NCBI GenBank assembly: GCA_015143295.1
Contig: CM026568.1
Location: 15,506,607-15,570,606 of the forward strand
Source of the DNA: Tetracentron sinense
Lineage: Eukaryota > Streptophyta > Magnoliopsida > Trochodendrales > Trochodendraceae
Direction: 5' to 3'
Length of the DNA: 64,000 nt
The notes under the pieces are model-generated. The model worked only from the letters and a program-made list of their open reading frames with translations. It did no database searches and had not been told where the DNA came from. Positions 12,431-23,322 of this stretch are shown here, piece after piece (the stretch's first letter is position 1; each line of letters begins with the position of its first letter). The translations under genes and the position numbers were made by a program.

Positions 12431-13100
12431 AGAGGGGAAGAGAGAGAGAGTACGGAGGGGCGGAGAAGACGAGATGTGAACTTGGTTGGAGTAGTTCAGT
12501 ATCCAGTATTAACATCACCGTGAAGTTAGGAAAAGGAGTTTGTATCCACTAAAGCAAATGTTTGAGAGAATTCACGGTTCATTTAACTAAAATGAAACAC
12601 GTGTCCGAGATGAATTTTATTCCATAACCCTAACATATTAAAGTTACACGTGGCACAACACTGTAAATGCTCGAGAGGTTCTCTTCAGTCTCAAGCATGT
12701 GCTTGAGGGATCCTGTCTCTAAGAAAAGGACCTGGGCTATCAATGGGAGAGCGGTTTCTGCAGCCCAGTCCTCACTCATAAGGGTTCGCCCAAGCCCTTG
12801 CAGGCCTGAACTGGCTAAGCCTAAGCCCTAGCTGGACTTGAAAAATAGATAATAATAAAAACGTCATGATATTTATCATTTTTTAAAATTACCATCGGTT
12901 GACGAATAATAACGACAAAGAAAAGTGATAGAGAGAATGAAAAGATATATATTAGATAATTATAATTAGAAATTTTTCGATGATGGATGGTCCTTAAACA
13001 AGGATATATGGTAATAAAAATACTTTCATACCCCAAAAAATATTTCATTAAAAAAATGTTATATAGGTTATTTAAGTTAAAAACTTTATATATATATATA
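12431..13100. other. Upstream region of the E2 gene
   Basis: This AT-rich stretch lies upstream of the E2 gene and left of the Helitron. It must hold the E2 promoter, but I cannot fix a TATA box or start site. It ends in a (TA)n run at about 13088-13100, where the Helitron has inserted. Confidence 0.4.
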
Positions 13101-13355
13101 TCATTCTACTAATAAAAGTACAAGGAGTATACAAAACTTTATGTTGACTAAATTACCCTTTAACTTATTTTATTTTATAAATAACTTAGGGTATACTAAA
13201 CTTTATATGCGCCTACTTATTCTTTAATTAGGTCATGTCTAACTCTAACGTGTCCACAATGATAAGAGTCTCAATGTCTCATCTTCTCATCCTTTATCTT
13301 GAAGTGTCCTACAATGTAAAGAGTTCTACATAGTCTGCAATTGAAACTCAGAACT

Positions 13356-13391
<36 letters not shown>

Positions 13392-14114
13392 TCAGCATAC
13401 CCACGAATGGGTAACTGCCTTCATTCCAAAGAGAGAATGGAAGTTTTGACATGAGGTGTATTCACGGCAAACTCTGGCTTTCTAGCTTTCTAGCACCACC
13501 ATCATCACTTAGATCTCTCAACGCCTTCAGTCTCCTTGTAAGTCTTATTCGTCTTATGCGATCGGTGAGATAATCCGTGTCAAGGTATCGTAGTGGAAAA
13601 CACAATAACCAGTCAGTGGTAACAAAATATTTATTCTCATATTTTCTCAACAGCCCAATGGCTTTGAAAAAGAGTCTCGTTGATTTCTTTATATTTGCAG
13701 TAGAATAATAAAGAACTCTGATCTCCATCACCTTCTCATAGACTACTTCCAAGGCCTAACTTAGAAGCATCCAGAATATTAGGTTTCCTCCTCCAAACCA
13801 TTGATCAAAAAGGTGAGAATTATTGTATAATGCAAAGGGTTATCAAGCTAACAGAATGGTACCCAATTGCGGGAATTACACAAACGATCAGTGTCAGATC
13901 ATATCCGGGGGAGCTTGCTTCAGTTACGAAGTCGTTTAGGCTTTTACAATTTTAGCAATGGGTGCAGTGGAGGATATGTTAGTGTCTTAAATGGGGTGGG
14001 TCTTGCTTGATTTCTACGGGACATTCAAAAGGATGATGGGTCGAGGGTGCTAATGAATTTTGTTTCTTATTAATAAAAATTAATACGTGCAAAAGCACGT
14101 GCATTGTTTACTAG
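13101..14114 (+). mobile_element. Non-autonomous Helitron
   Basis: The element begins TCATTCTACTAATAAAAGT and ends CTAG at 14111-14114. A perfect hairpin lies just before the end: ACGTGC at 14085-14090, loop AAAA, GCACGT at 14095-14100, ten bases upstream of CTAG. A 5' TC, a 3' CTRR and a subterminal hairpin without terminal inverted repeats define Helitrons. The insertion lies between A and T inside a (TA)n stretch, as expected, with TA repeats on both outer sides. At 1014 bp it has no Rep/helicase. It contains its own (TA)n tract at 13361-13388. The 96-residue minus frame at 13752-13462 is unrecognised and may be captured or random. Confidence 0.85.
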
Positions 14115-14813
14115 TATATATATATATATAAGGGCTTAAGCATAGGCCTAGATCAGGCTTTAGGGGGTGTTGTCCAAGTCTGACCCTCATGTCAGTAAGC
14201 CTAATTGTCTTGGGCCCACCTAGCCCTGTGAGCTTTATAAATAGATGAAAGCCCTCAATTTTATGGGCTTTTGAGGGGTGAGCTAGGTCAGGTACCCTCA
14301 CATGAGAGCTGAATTGATAGCCCTAAAAATGACTAGTTGGTTCAACCAAAGGAAAAATAAGATATAATTATTTTTGGATGGTAATAGGCGCACCCTAATA
14401 TTTGATGATTGCACCCTCTGACTGCACAACATTATAATTTTAAAATTACTTATATATCAACTTATTTAAAAAACATCTATAGATTTTATAATTACACACT
14501 ATTATAATCTTCTTCTATTTTTGTAAGTTTATTATCTAAAATGCTTGCAAGAGATTTGTTGGTTGAACTTCACCTCCATTAAGAGAACTTCTAATTAGAT
14601 TTGTAAATACAAAGTAACATCATAAGGGGTTAGCTTTATATATATATAGATGGAGATAGAGAGATTTTGCAAGAAGCTAGGATGGTGAGATAGGGGCTAT
14701 GAGTAAGTTTCGAAAGAGTAAAAGTGATGTAGGTTGTGGTTGAGATAATAGGGGCTTTGGCATGTGAGATAGCAGCAGGTTGTAATTGAAAGAATGGAGG
14801 CTATGAACATAGT
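14115..14813. other. Intergenic, low-complexity and repeat DNA
   Basis: It holds the continuation of the (TA)n tract, then AT-rich DNA with a short TATATATATATAG run near 14638-14650. Purine-rich imperfect repeats (phrases such as GGTTGTGGTTGAGA) start at about 14670 and continue after the inserted repeat at 14814-15268. No gene is seen. Confidence 0.4.
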
Positions 14814-15268
14814 AATAAAGTTCTCCGATTTTTTCAAAATTTCTCAAATAATATGTGACTTTTTTGTTGAAGATTAATTCCTCTACTCACAACTTTTTGA
14901 AAAAATCGCGAATTTTCCAAATTTTCATAAATTTTATGAATTATTCACTTCTTTTTAAAAAAAGTTCTGAATTAATATCTAAGATATAAAATATATTTGT
15001 TTATAATTTATTTGCAAGTAATCTTATTTAATATTTTTTTCATATCTTACCCGATGTTTTACCAATTTATTTCGTCAAATTTTTCAAAAACAATTCGTAG
15101 AAGAATAATTCTCGAACTCCGACTTGGTAACTACGGTTGGTATCATGTTACTTTCTCTTTATAATTATTAAATTATTTCTAGTTTTTTTTTCTGGAGTTT
15201 TCCCAACTTTGCCGATTTTTTCCCAAACTAGACCTCTACTGAATTATTCCCGAATTTCTTACTATGGA
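14814..15268. repeat. Inserted AT-rich repeat with inverted ends (same family as 9755-10560)
   Basis: The left end reads CATAGTAATAAAGTTCTCCG and the right end ATTCCCGAATTTCTTACTATGG, imperfect inverted repeats. The phrase CTCGAACTCCGACTTGGTAAC at about 15112-15132 is the reverse complement of the ends found in the E2 intron. The element interrupts a purine-rich imperfect repeat that continues on both sides. It may be two overlapping copies. It is non-coding and its superfamily is unknown. Confidence 0.5.
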
Positions 15269-16243
15269 TGTGAGAGATAATAGCAGGTTGTGGTTGAGAG
15301 AATGGGGATATTGAGAAGTAGTAGCAGAAGGATGAGGTCGTAGGCCATGATTGAGAGAATGGAGCTGTTAGAGGTAGTAGCAAGTTGTGAACATGAAAGG
15401 GAGAGTTGTGATGTGTGTTGTGCAGAGGACGTTAAAGAATTGAGATGGTGAGATGGGTGTTGTGCAGAGGACATTTGAGGAGTTAAGATGGGGTGCAACT
15501 ATTAAAGAATGTTAAAAATGAAAACAAGAAAAAAAAAAATGATGTACACTATTGAATAGTGGGATGTGCCTAACACTGCACTTATTTTTAGTCACTTGGC
15601 TGCAAATGGTTCTGGTATGGTGGGGTGGTTAGTTATAACAATATAGTTAAACGCCCAACACCTCAAGACGGTTTGGCATCGTTTCTAGTGATTTTCTTAT
15701 TCTTGAAATGAATTAATCTAGATTATCTAAAACGATTTTGTACTGAGAACCTGTTTGGAAAGAGTTAATCAGAATCTTTCACATAATTTAGAAACGATAG
15801 AATCACATTTGGATGCGAAAAATTAGGATCACACTTATATTATTCCACCTAGATTATATAATTAAATATTTGCCTATCTAATTATAAAATCTCATTAAAT
15901 TAAATTGTATACATTATACATGCCATGCTACAAAATTTATCTATGGGGTGGTAGTGGTGGGAAAGTGGTCATGATGAAAGGGTTGGGGTGGAGTAGATCG
16001 TGATTGGTGGTGATAGAGTGGGAGGTGGAGTTGTGGTGGCGGCAATGAGGATGGAGATAGTGCTAGTACTGGAAAGGTAGTTATCATGAAGAGTGAGGAG
16101 TGGTGGTTGTGGTGGAGCGTGGAGGAGGTGGCAGCTATGGTAATGACGGTGAGGATGGTGGTTGTGGTGGTAGTGTTAGGGAGTAGTGGCAGTGGAAAAG
16201 AATTAGGGAGAGAAAGGAATTTCGGTTTCTGTATAATTTGTAT
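15269..16243. other. Purine-rich repeat continuation and intergenic DNA
   Basis: To about 15500 the imperfect repeat interrupted by the previous element resumes (AGGTTGTGGTTGAGAGAATGG and variants). From 15940 to 16200 the plus strand is rich in GGTGG and GGTAGT-type triplet-like motifs. No reading frame here looks like a real protein. Confidence 0.4.
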
Positions 16244-16600
16244 AAGGCAGCAAATCTTCTACAGTACCTACCAGGTGGAGTTTATCTGGTAGTGACGTGG
16301 ATGAGTTGAGCGGCGACATGTGGTGAGGACTATGAGCGGGAATCAAATTTCACAATTGCGTTTTGAGTTTGCTGTAGCCGGCTTTCGTTAAAGTTGACAT
16401 TAACTCACCCCAACTCAAATCATCTAAACCTAAGGTTGGAACAGAGTTGAAAGAATGAAAGAATAGAGAACGAGAGCTCGTCTTCAAGCTCATCTTCAAC
16501 CCTGTAGTTGCCGCACGCACCGCTACTCGTTTTCAACCCTGAAATTTCAAAGAGAAGAGAAAACTCAACCCAACCCAACAAGTGCATTTCAGAGGAAGTT

Positions 16601-16649
<49 letters not shown>

Positions 16650-16870
16650 CCCGCCTCTAGCAACTTGAAAATTGAGCTCTTCTGGAAGAGAGTTCTCCTC
16701 CAAAAGAGGCTTCTGGGGTTGATTCAACCTCATATGACTCTGATTTCTCAAAACCCAAGAGTAATGAGGAAATGGATGTTCACCCACCTCTATCTGCAAT
16801 GCATGTTAGAGTTGTGGTAGAAAAAACCATTTTTTTCTCTTTCTTAAAATCAAATAAATGAATCTTGTTG
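16244..16870 (+). repeat. Left terminal inverted repeat of the MULE
   Basis: This arm pairs with 21297-21867. The match runs from AAGGCAGCAAATC at the outside to AATGAATCTTGTT at the inside. The arm includes a (TC)n run that is longer here than in the right arm, which accounts for much of the length difference. Confidence 0.85.
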
Positions 16871-17892
16871 GTCAGTTCCACTGATTTCAAGATCATTTAA
16901 AAGGCTTCAGGTAGTGTGCTTTCCATGAAAAGCTCTTTGTTTAATTTCATTAAAATTGTTACTAGTTTGATGAGAGGTTATGATCTCCTAGATAAATGCT
17001 TTTTTTTTTCTTCCTGAAAATCCGTTCAGGTATTCACGTCTTCATTGTCTTCGGTTCTAATGATGTTTACAAGAATAAGGGAAGAGAAAACTGTTTTTAT
17101 AATTTAACACACACATGTATCTAACCCATTAACATAGAAAATCTAATCTATTGACACAGTTATATGAAGATCTTGAAATGTCTAATATGGTTGAAAATCT
17201 AACCCTTTCGAGATCTACATGCTTTTATAATTTTACACACACACATGGTATGTGATGTTTCCTTTTTTTTGTAAATGGTAAACACACACATGATAGGGTT
17301 ATGTCTGAATTGAGTATTTATTTTCAGAAATAGGGGTTCACCGAAGAGTAATGGGGAAATAGGGGTTCACCCATTTACACCACATACACTAGAAATGGGA
17401 TTTCACCCAGACCTCTAGTGGGAGTGATGGGACCATGGTTACTACCATTGATGATAACCGAGTAGGAAACCATCCCGGCATATTGCATTAGGCAATTGGT
17501 CCAATGTGCATAAATCCCAACATGATGGGCAATTGTTTGAGGAAATCCCAGTTGACTCGATCATATTATACTTTTTGCATGTAGAGCTCTTGATTGCCAT
17601 TTGGTATGTTTTACCTTTTTTTGTATTTTTTCCATTGAAAGAAGTATTACATTTGCAATGTGAACATTGTTATGGATTATGGGATTACATTGTTAATGCT
17701 AACCATTTGTCTATAACTACTATTTTACTATGGATTTACATGATTATAGGCTTGATTTTCATATATTCATTATGATTTTGTTTTGATATTTTGTATTTTC
17801 ATATACTCATTAATGTAGATTCTATTAATCTTTTGTTTTTATTAGTTTAGATGAGAATAATTAACGTTTTTATTGTTTTATCTTGTAGGCAA

Positions 17893-18330
17893 ATGTCATC
17901 TTCTTCATCTACAAAATTAATTATCACAAATGACCGATGGCAACATGTCTTTGTGGGAAAGTACTATGTATTATAAAGATATCTACTACATCTAAAAATC
18001 CAAAGAGTATAAAGATATCTACTACATCTAAAAATCCAAAGAGATAATATTATTCTTGTCCGGGAAATGAGGTAAGTTGTTATTATACTAATAACCCTAA
18101 TTAAGATGTTTAATTATGAAAATTGATGATATGCTAATATGATGTAGCATGACGAAAAATGTCTGAATTTCATAAAGTGGTGTGACAAGTATACACAATC
18201 CGTGGGACAACGTCGCGGTCTCTCTAGATCAAGTTATATCGCCAATGAAAATCAAGACGAAGGAAATCTACAACTGGAGAATTTGTGCTTCCTGATTCGC
18301 GTTCATCAATGTTGGCACTCAGCTCTTGTG
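17893..18330 (+). pseudogene. Decayed GRF zinc-finger-like gene inside the MULE
   Basis: A start at 17893 gives MSSSSSTKLIITNDR, a Ser-rich N-terminus as in short plant GRF-finger proteins. After a frame change comes CLCGKVLC with KISTTSKNPK, then YYSCPGNE and, after a likely intron ending in AG near 18149, CLNFIKWCDKY. The order CxCG ... S.T..NP ... YYxC ... CxxFxxWxD is that of the zf-GRF family, which binds single-stranded DNA or occurs as stand-alone small proteins in plants. A 36-bp tandem duplication (17972-18007 and 18008-18043) repeats the TTSKNPK part, and a stop codon follows it. The gene is therefore non-functional here. Such small finger genes are often found in plant MULEs, either as partners or as captured cargo; which applies is not decided by this copy. 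Confidence 0.6.
17972..18043 (+). repeat. Exact 36-bp tandem duplication
   Basis: The unit starting TATAAAGATATCTACTACAT occurs twice without a gap (17972-18007 and 18008-18043). It duplicates twelve codons of the GRF-like pseudogene. The two copies look identical, so the duplication is younger than the surrounding decay. Confidence 0.9.
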
Positions 18331-18504
18331 ATGTAATTGTTTGGGATTCCATAAGGGATATGTTTTTTAAGATTTCTTCCACTTTTTTCTATACAAAGTC
18401 TAACCATCTCATAGCAACCCCAAATGTATATTCATTTTATGCAACCTGACAATTTAATTTCATGCTCATATGTATCAATTGTTTATAACGACTTGTCAAT
18501 GTCA

Positions 18505-20349
18505 TCAATTTTTCAAATTCAATGGTTCTAGGACTCCTGCTTGAATTTGAATAATTGTAGTATCCTTTATCCATCTCTTTAAGATATATCTACCTAGGAC
18601 TTCAGTTAAACCCCTATTATCAATAACCCTCAATGCATGTCCACATAAAATTTTTGCGAATTCAAACTTCTTACAACTATACGACACCATAGCCTCTTTT
18701 GAGTCAAATGTAACAGTGTATTCGTGATTTTTCTTCATCCACAAGACTTTGTATATGACCATAGTTCCAAGCTCACTAAATAACTTGGGTGTACAACTCA
18801 TTCCCTTGCAAAATTCTTCCTAAAAATAATTTAAAGATCACTAGTGTGTAAACTTTCATTGCCGCAGTCAACATAATAATCTCCATAATCAAATTTGGTG
18901 TACTTTGTGTCATTTGTAAGTCCGTTGTTGTTTCAGTCTTACGTCTATCAAATATCAATCTATGAAAATGCGAAAAAAAATCATGACTCTGATGCAAATA
19001 GTGTTGCAATACATTGTTCATCACTTCACTTATTTGCGTACTCTTCATATCAGTGCAAAATGTAGTTCTTCCATAAACCAGAGCTCACTTTTTCCTTTCA
19101 TTAAATAATTGTTGTAATCATGCATTGTTTCTAAGATCATACTTATCCAGCATTTGTTGTCATCCATCAAGGAAATCAGCTTCTTCATCATAATCGTAAA
19201 TGCATTAACTAAAATTTGTATTAAATGTTGTTGACTAATTAAAAACATGACTGAGGTGTTTTGCAGCATTCTGATACCTGTGTCAAAAACATATATGGTG
19301 ATAGGTAGTATAGTCATTGCCTTATCTTGTTCAATAACAATTGTTTTAGGTGTTTTATTGGACATTGTATCAAGAAAAGTCTTAAATACTCACTCGAATG
19401 ATGCAATAGTTTCATCATACATCAATGCCGCACCAAATACAATAGTCTGTTTGTGATAATTTACTTCCACGAATGGTGCAAATGGTCAATCATAATTATT
19501 TGTCATATACTTCGTATCAAAACAAACCACATCGTCGAATGCTTCATAATCAATCACCATTTTTGAATCCACCCAAAAAATATTGATTATTTGATCTTCA
19601 GAATCAAGTTGTATGCTATATATAAAACCTGGATCATGTAATGTCATTCTCTTCAAATGTTGCATTACACCACCTGCATCTCTCTTCTCTATTGTTCTCA
19701 TTCACTTTGAACGGATGTAATTTTTGTAGTCTATAGGAAGAAAACCAACATTCTTTTGCCCCCCCCCCCCCCCGCTTGTGCACTTATCAAGTCAAATGTT
19801 GTCTTAGGTGCATTGCCATCACTGTCTGCTAGGTTTGTTTCAGTAGCTTGAGCAACACTAATTTTTCTATACGACCTAAATATGTATGCTTTTTTCAGGG
19901 TACAATGGTGATTATGATCTTGTACTAACTTAGTAATGAAATATTTACCATTAGCTTTCAATATAACCAACATGTGTACCTTTCAATCAATCCTCGTTGC
20001 ATCACGATGTTGTGTCACATTCCTTTTATCTTCGTTTCTAATACCTTCCCTTTAACAACAAAATTTCTTATTCATCACCACACTTGTTCTTGTTGATCCA
20101 TTCCTTCCTAACACTAAAATAAACCCTTCTAGCAAATGCGTTGTAAAATTCAGAAGCTTTTTCATCTGTTTCAAACTCCATCCCAACTGTTAGATTTAGT
20201 GTGTCATTACTTTCAAATTGAGCTTCATTAGATTCATCTTCAACGGCAATATGACACATATTCCCCTCCTCCACAACCGATTTCGGTCTTTCTATACTTT
20301 CTTCAATGTCAAATGATAACCTGCGTGTTGTTTGAATCCTACTATCCAT
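18505..20349 (-). pseudogene. FAR1/FHY3-type MULE transposase, decayed
   Basis: Minus-strand frames give the domains of a FAR1-like Mutator transposase in order. Near 20190-20080 is VGMEFETDEKASEFYNAFA with VYFSVRKEWINKNK, the FAR1 DNA-binding start. At 19973-19880 is KYFITKLVQDHNHHCTLKKA, the rest of the FAR1 zinc-binding region with its HNHxC. At 19570-19490 is YEAFDDVVCFDTKYMTNNYD, the MULE catalytic core with its first Asp, continuing with VEVNYHKQTIVFGAALMYDE and IEQDKAM. At 18720-18630 is a SWIM zinc finger, SCKKFEFAKILCGHALRV. In-frame stops and frame changes separate these blocks, and a 17-base C run near 19758-19774 lies between two of them. It is a dead transposase. Domesticated FAR1/FHY3 regulators have the same fold, but the flanking TIRs and breaks argue for a transposon. 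Confidence 0.88.
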
Positions 20350-21296
20350 ACCTTATTCACAATGGCTATCATGCTCATTCAAAAGAAACAACTGGTAATC
20401 ATCCAGTAAATTTTTGTTTGGATAAACTCTATCATAAATTAAACAAATTAACTTGTATATAAACATTTGAAGTTACTACTTTTAGAACTGTCAAGAAAAT
20501 AGAAGTCATTCTAGAGAAATTGATGGAAGACAGCTTATAAAACATAGGCAAATAAGAGTAAGAAAGAAGTAGAGACCTGATCACCTCCCCAAGTCTTATA
20601 AGTAAGTTCAAGATGCTATTCCACCCCTCCCCCACTCTTATGGATTTATTTGACTCAAATTAACTGTGTCGATGAGCTTCTGGAAGGACTCCCAACGTCT
20701 TAATTGAGGTGAAGAAAATTATGAGGAGAAAACTAAGCTATTCAACTACCTCGATCTACATCCTCATGTATGTGTTTATCTCGAATGGGTTGTGCTCAAA
20801 ATTCAAAAGTTTCGCATATAAGCCACAACTAGTTAATTCATAAACGATTGAATTAGCTAGCTAAAATATGGTGATTTCTTGCAAAACTAACCAGCTATTC
20901 TCAAATGAACCAAATTGAATCTTAGTTTATCTATGCAGCTAAACATTTAGCGGTTATTGCTAAGTGTTTGCAAATTAGATTTCAAGAACCGATAAATGTC
21001 CACTAACAAAATACCCAGTGTTTGTAGCGTAGTATTGCTTCAGAACATCATATCTAATGGAAGCCATTGTTTCCCCAAATTTACTGCTAGGTTTAGTAGA
21101 TCTGTGACAGATTCAACATAAAGACGGCTAGAAGCATCAGACGGATAGAGGACTAAATCTAGTAAATGTTGAAGAGACAAATTTATCATGATCTACTATA
21201 TTTGGTGTAAATTTATAAAGAAAAATCTCTAAATTTAGTATAATTATTCTCTAATTCCGAAAAAGTTAAGTATATTACACTCAAAATAGAGACAAA

Positions 21297-21867
21297 ACAA
21301 GATTCATTTATTTGATTTTAAAAAAGGGAAAAATGATTTTTTCTGCCATAACCCTATCATGCATTGCAGATAGAGGTGGGTGAACCCCCATTTCTCCATT
21401 ACTATTGGGTTTTGATTTATAGGGTTGAATCAACCCCAGAAGCCTCCTTTGAGGGAGAACTCTCTTCCAGAAGAACTCGATTTTCAAGTTGCTAGAGGTG
21501 GATAGAGAGAGAGAGAGAGAGAAAAAAAACTAATTACTCTGAAACGCACTTGTTGGGTTGGGTTGAGTTTTCTCTTCTCTCTGAAATTTCAGGGTTAAAG
21601 ACGAGCAGCAGTGCGCGTGGCAACGACAGGGTTGAAGACGAGCTCTGGTTTTCTATTCTTTCAACTTTGTTCCAACCTTAGGTTTAGATGATTTGAGTTG
21701 GGGTGAGTTAACGTCCACACTAACAGAAGCATGTTAAAGCCAACTCAAAACGCAATTGTGAAATTTGATTTCTCACCCATAGTCCTCGCCACATGTCACC
21801 GCCCAACTCGTCCACGTCACTACCGTACAAACTCACCCAATAGGTACTCTAGAGGATCTGCTGCCTT
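21297..21867 (-). repeat. Right terminal inverted repeat of the MULE
   Basis: Reverse-complement partner of 16244-16870. Its GA run at about 21504-21522 is shorter than in the left arm. Scattered substitutions separate the arms. Confidence 0.85.
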
Positions 21868-22865
21868 AAACACCATCTTGTAAAGTGTTTTTTTTTTTTT
21901 TGGTAGAAATCTTGTTAAGTGTTTGTTAGGAATGTTTCAGAAAACTTCTACTTTTTTTTTTCTTCAAAAAAGTAGTGTTTCCAAGAAACGTTCTTTGTCA
22001 AACACGATTTTCCGATTATATTCCCTGTAAATTAAAAAAAAAACGTTCCGATCTGCTCCATTACTGCAATAATACTATCAAATCTGATCAAAGTAAAACT
22101 TGCAGGAGAAAGACAGATTTCAGTCTTTGTTTGTGGTGACTTGAGACGTTCTCAAGAATGGGTGGGGTGAAGATAGCTCCTCACCAGAGAATGACAAGAC
22201 TGGATTCAACATGATCACGTCTTGTTTTCCTTGCTCAGTTGAAGTGGGCAAAAGATGGTTTGGTAGAGAGAGCTTGTTGAAAAAGGGATGTTTGGATTCT
22301 AAGGGTAACAGTAGCAGAAGCCCAGAAGATGCCGAGTCTCTCCTACTTGTGGAAGATTTTTGATTCCCAGATCATTCTAGGTTGATCACGATAACAGCAA
22401 GTATAGAGTATAGGGTGAATCTCTTTTCAGTACATTTGTGCCTCCTCTTAGAAGCTTGGTCATGTGAGGAATGGATTTCCTCTGGCCCTCTTCAGACGAT
22501 ATCCGTCTGGTCTTCATCCCACATGTCAACACGACGTCTTGACACCCATTAATTTGGTTAAGATTCAATAATCTTTAGGATTCAACCAAGTAACCTTGCT
22601 TTTTTGAAAAAATAACTATAGGTGTTAAAAGTTCCTTAAGTTAAATCCGATTGGTCTCGCGAGGGCCACACTAAATCTGGTCCCGATCATGTCTAGGCCA
22701 CTGTCACATGTTTTGCCCTCATCATAATCTTCATCTTTTTCCTTTAAATGGGAGTGGGAATGGAACCTAAACCACCTATTGGGGATATACAAACTGCCAC
22801 TAGCACAAGCAGCTAGGCATTATGTAAATGTTAGGTATATTGAGGGTAGAGAAATTGATGCTAAG
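21868..22865. other. Intergenic, no gene seen
   Basis: The stretch has several poly-T/poly-A runs (about 21892, 21952, 22032) and otherwise unremarkable sequence. The short frames are not protein-like. I recognise nothing here. Confidence 0.4.
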
Positions 22866-22999
22866 GAGACCATTAAGGGCCGAGACCACCCTGAGACCAT
22901 GCATCACATGCACGGGACTCAAAAAAATAAAAATGAATTCAATAAAAATTTGAATCCCATGCATCATATGCATAGTCTCGGTCCTCAACGGTCTCACTA
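22866..22999. repeat. Short inverted repeat (hairpin-forming)
   Basis: The left arm is GAGACCATTAAGGGCCGAGAC and the right arm GTCTCGGTCCTCAACGGTCTC, imperfect reverse complements. CATGCATCACATGCAC and CATGCATCATATGCAT lie between them. The unit could be a tiny MITE or an unusual hairpin. No transposon family is recognised. Confidence 0.6.
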
Positions 23000-23322
23000 G
23001 CATTTCTCGAGAGGGTATTCTCTCAACTCAAACTTGAAACGGTTGTACTTGGTGCTACTACTCTTAGATAACCTTTTTTTTTTCCTTTCGGCAGAGAAGT
23101 GTACAAGATATGTGATAACTTGAGAACTTAATGGGATCACTTTTTTTTAATTTGCATTTTCAGATCTATGGATCTTTACTTGCCAGCCCTTTTTTTTTTG
23201 TCCATATCATTTACCTATGATTAGTATCAATGGTTAGTGATTGAGGATTGGAGCTCTTGCTATTCTTCACCTGTTCTTCACCCGGGGGAATGACCTTTAT
23301 ACTATTTTCGTGACAAATTTTA
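23000..23322. other. Intergenic, no gene seen
   Basis: It contains poly-T runs near 23068, 23143 and 23188. It ends with the left target-site copy TTTTA (23318-23322) of the Copia element. Confidence 0.4.

Larger units (their letters stand above)
16244..21867 (-). mobile_element. Mutator-like element (MULE) with long terminal inverted repeats
   Basis: About 620 bases at 16244-16870 match 21297-21867 in reverse complement. Outer ends are AAGGCAGCAAATCTTCTACA and the complement of AGATCTGCTGCCTT-like sequence. Both arms share GTGACGTGGA, ACATGTGGTGAGGAC and an internal (TC)n or (GA)n tract (16604-16647 in the left arm). The interior carries a FAR1/MULE-type transposase on the minus strand and a GRF zinc-finger-like remnant on the plus strand. 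Long TIRs plus this transposase identify a TIR-MULE. I could not see a 9-bp target duplication. Both genes are broken and the arms have diverged, so it is an old, immobile copy. Confidence 0.9.

Noticed and set aside
13462-13752. 96-residue minus-strand frame inside the Helitron
   Set aside because: No recognisable domain and no splice context. Kept only as a remark under the Helitron.
16533-16799. 88-residue frame through the (TC)n tract
   Set aside because: It lies entirely in the MULE terminal repeat and encodes an Arg-Glu run from the microsatellite.
17506-17775. 89-residue hydrophobic plus-strand frame within the MULE
   Set aside because: AT-rich and Leu/Ile/Phe-rich by composition; no membrane protein family is recognised.
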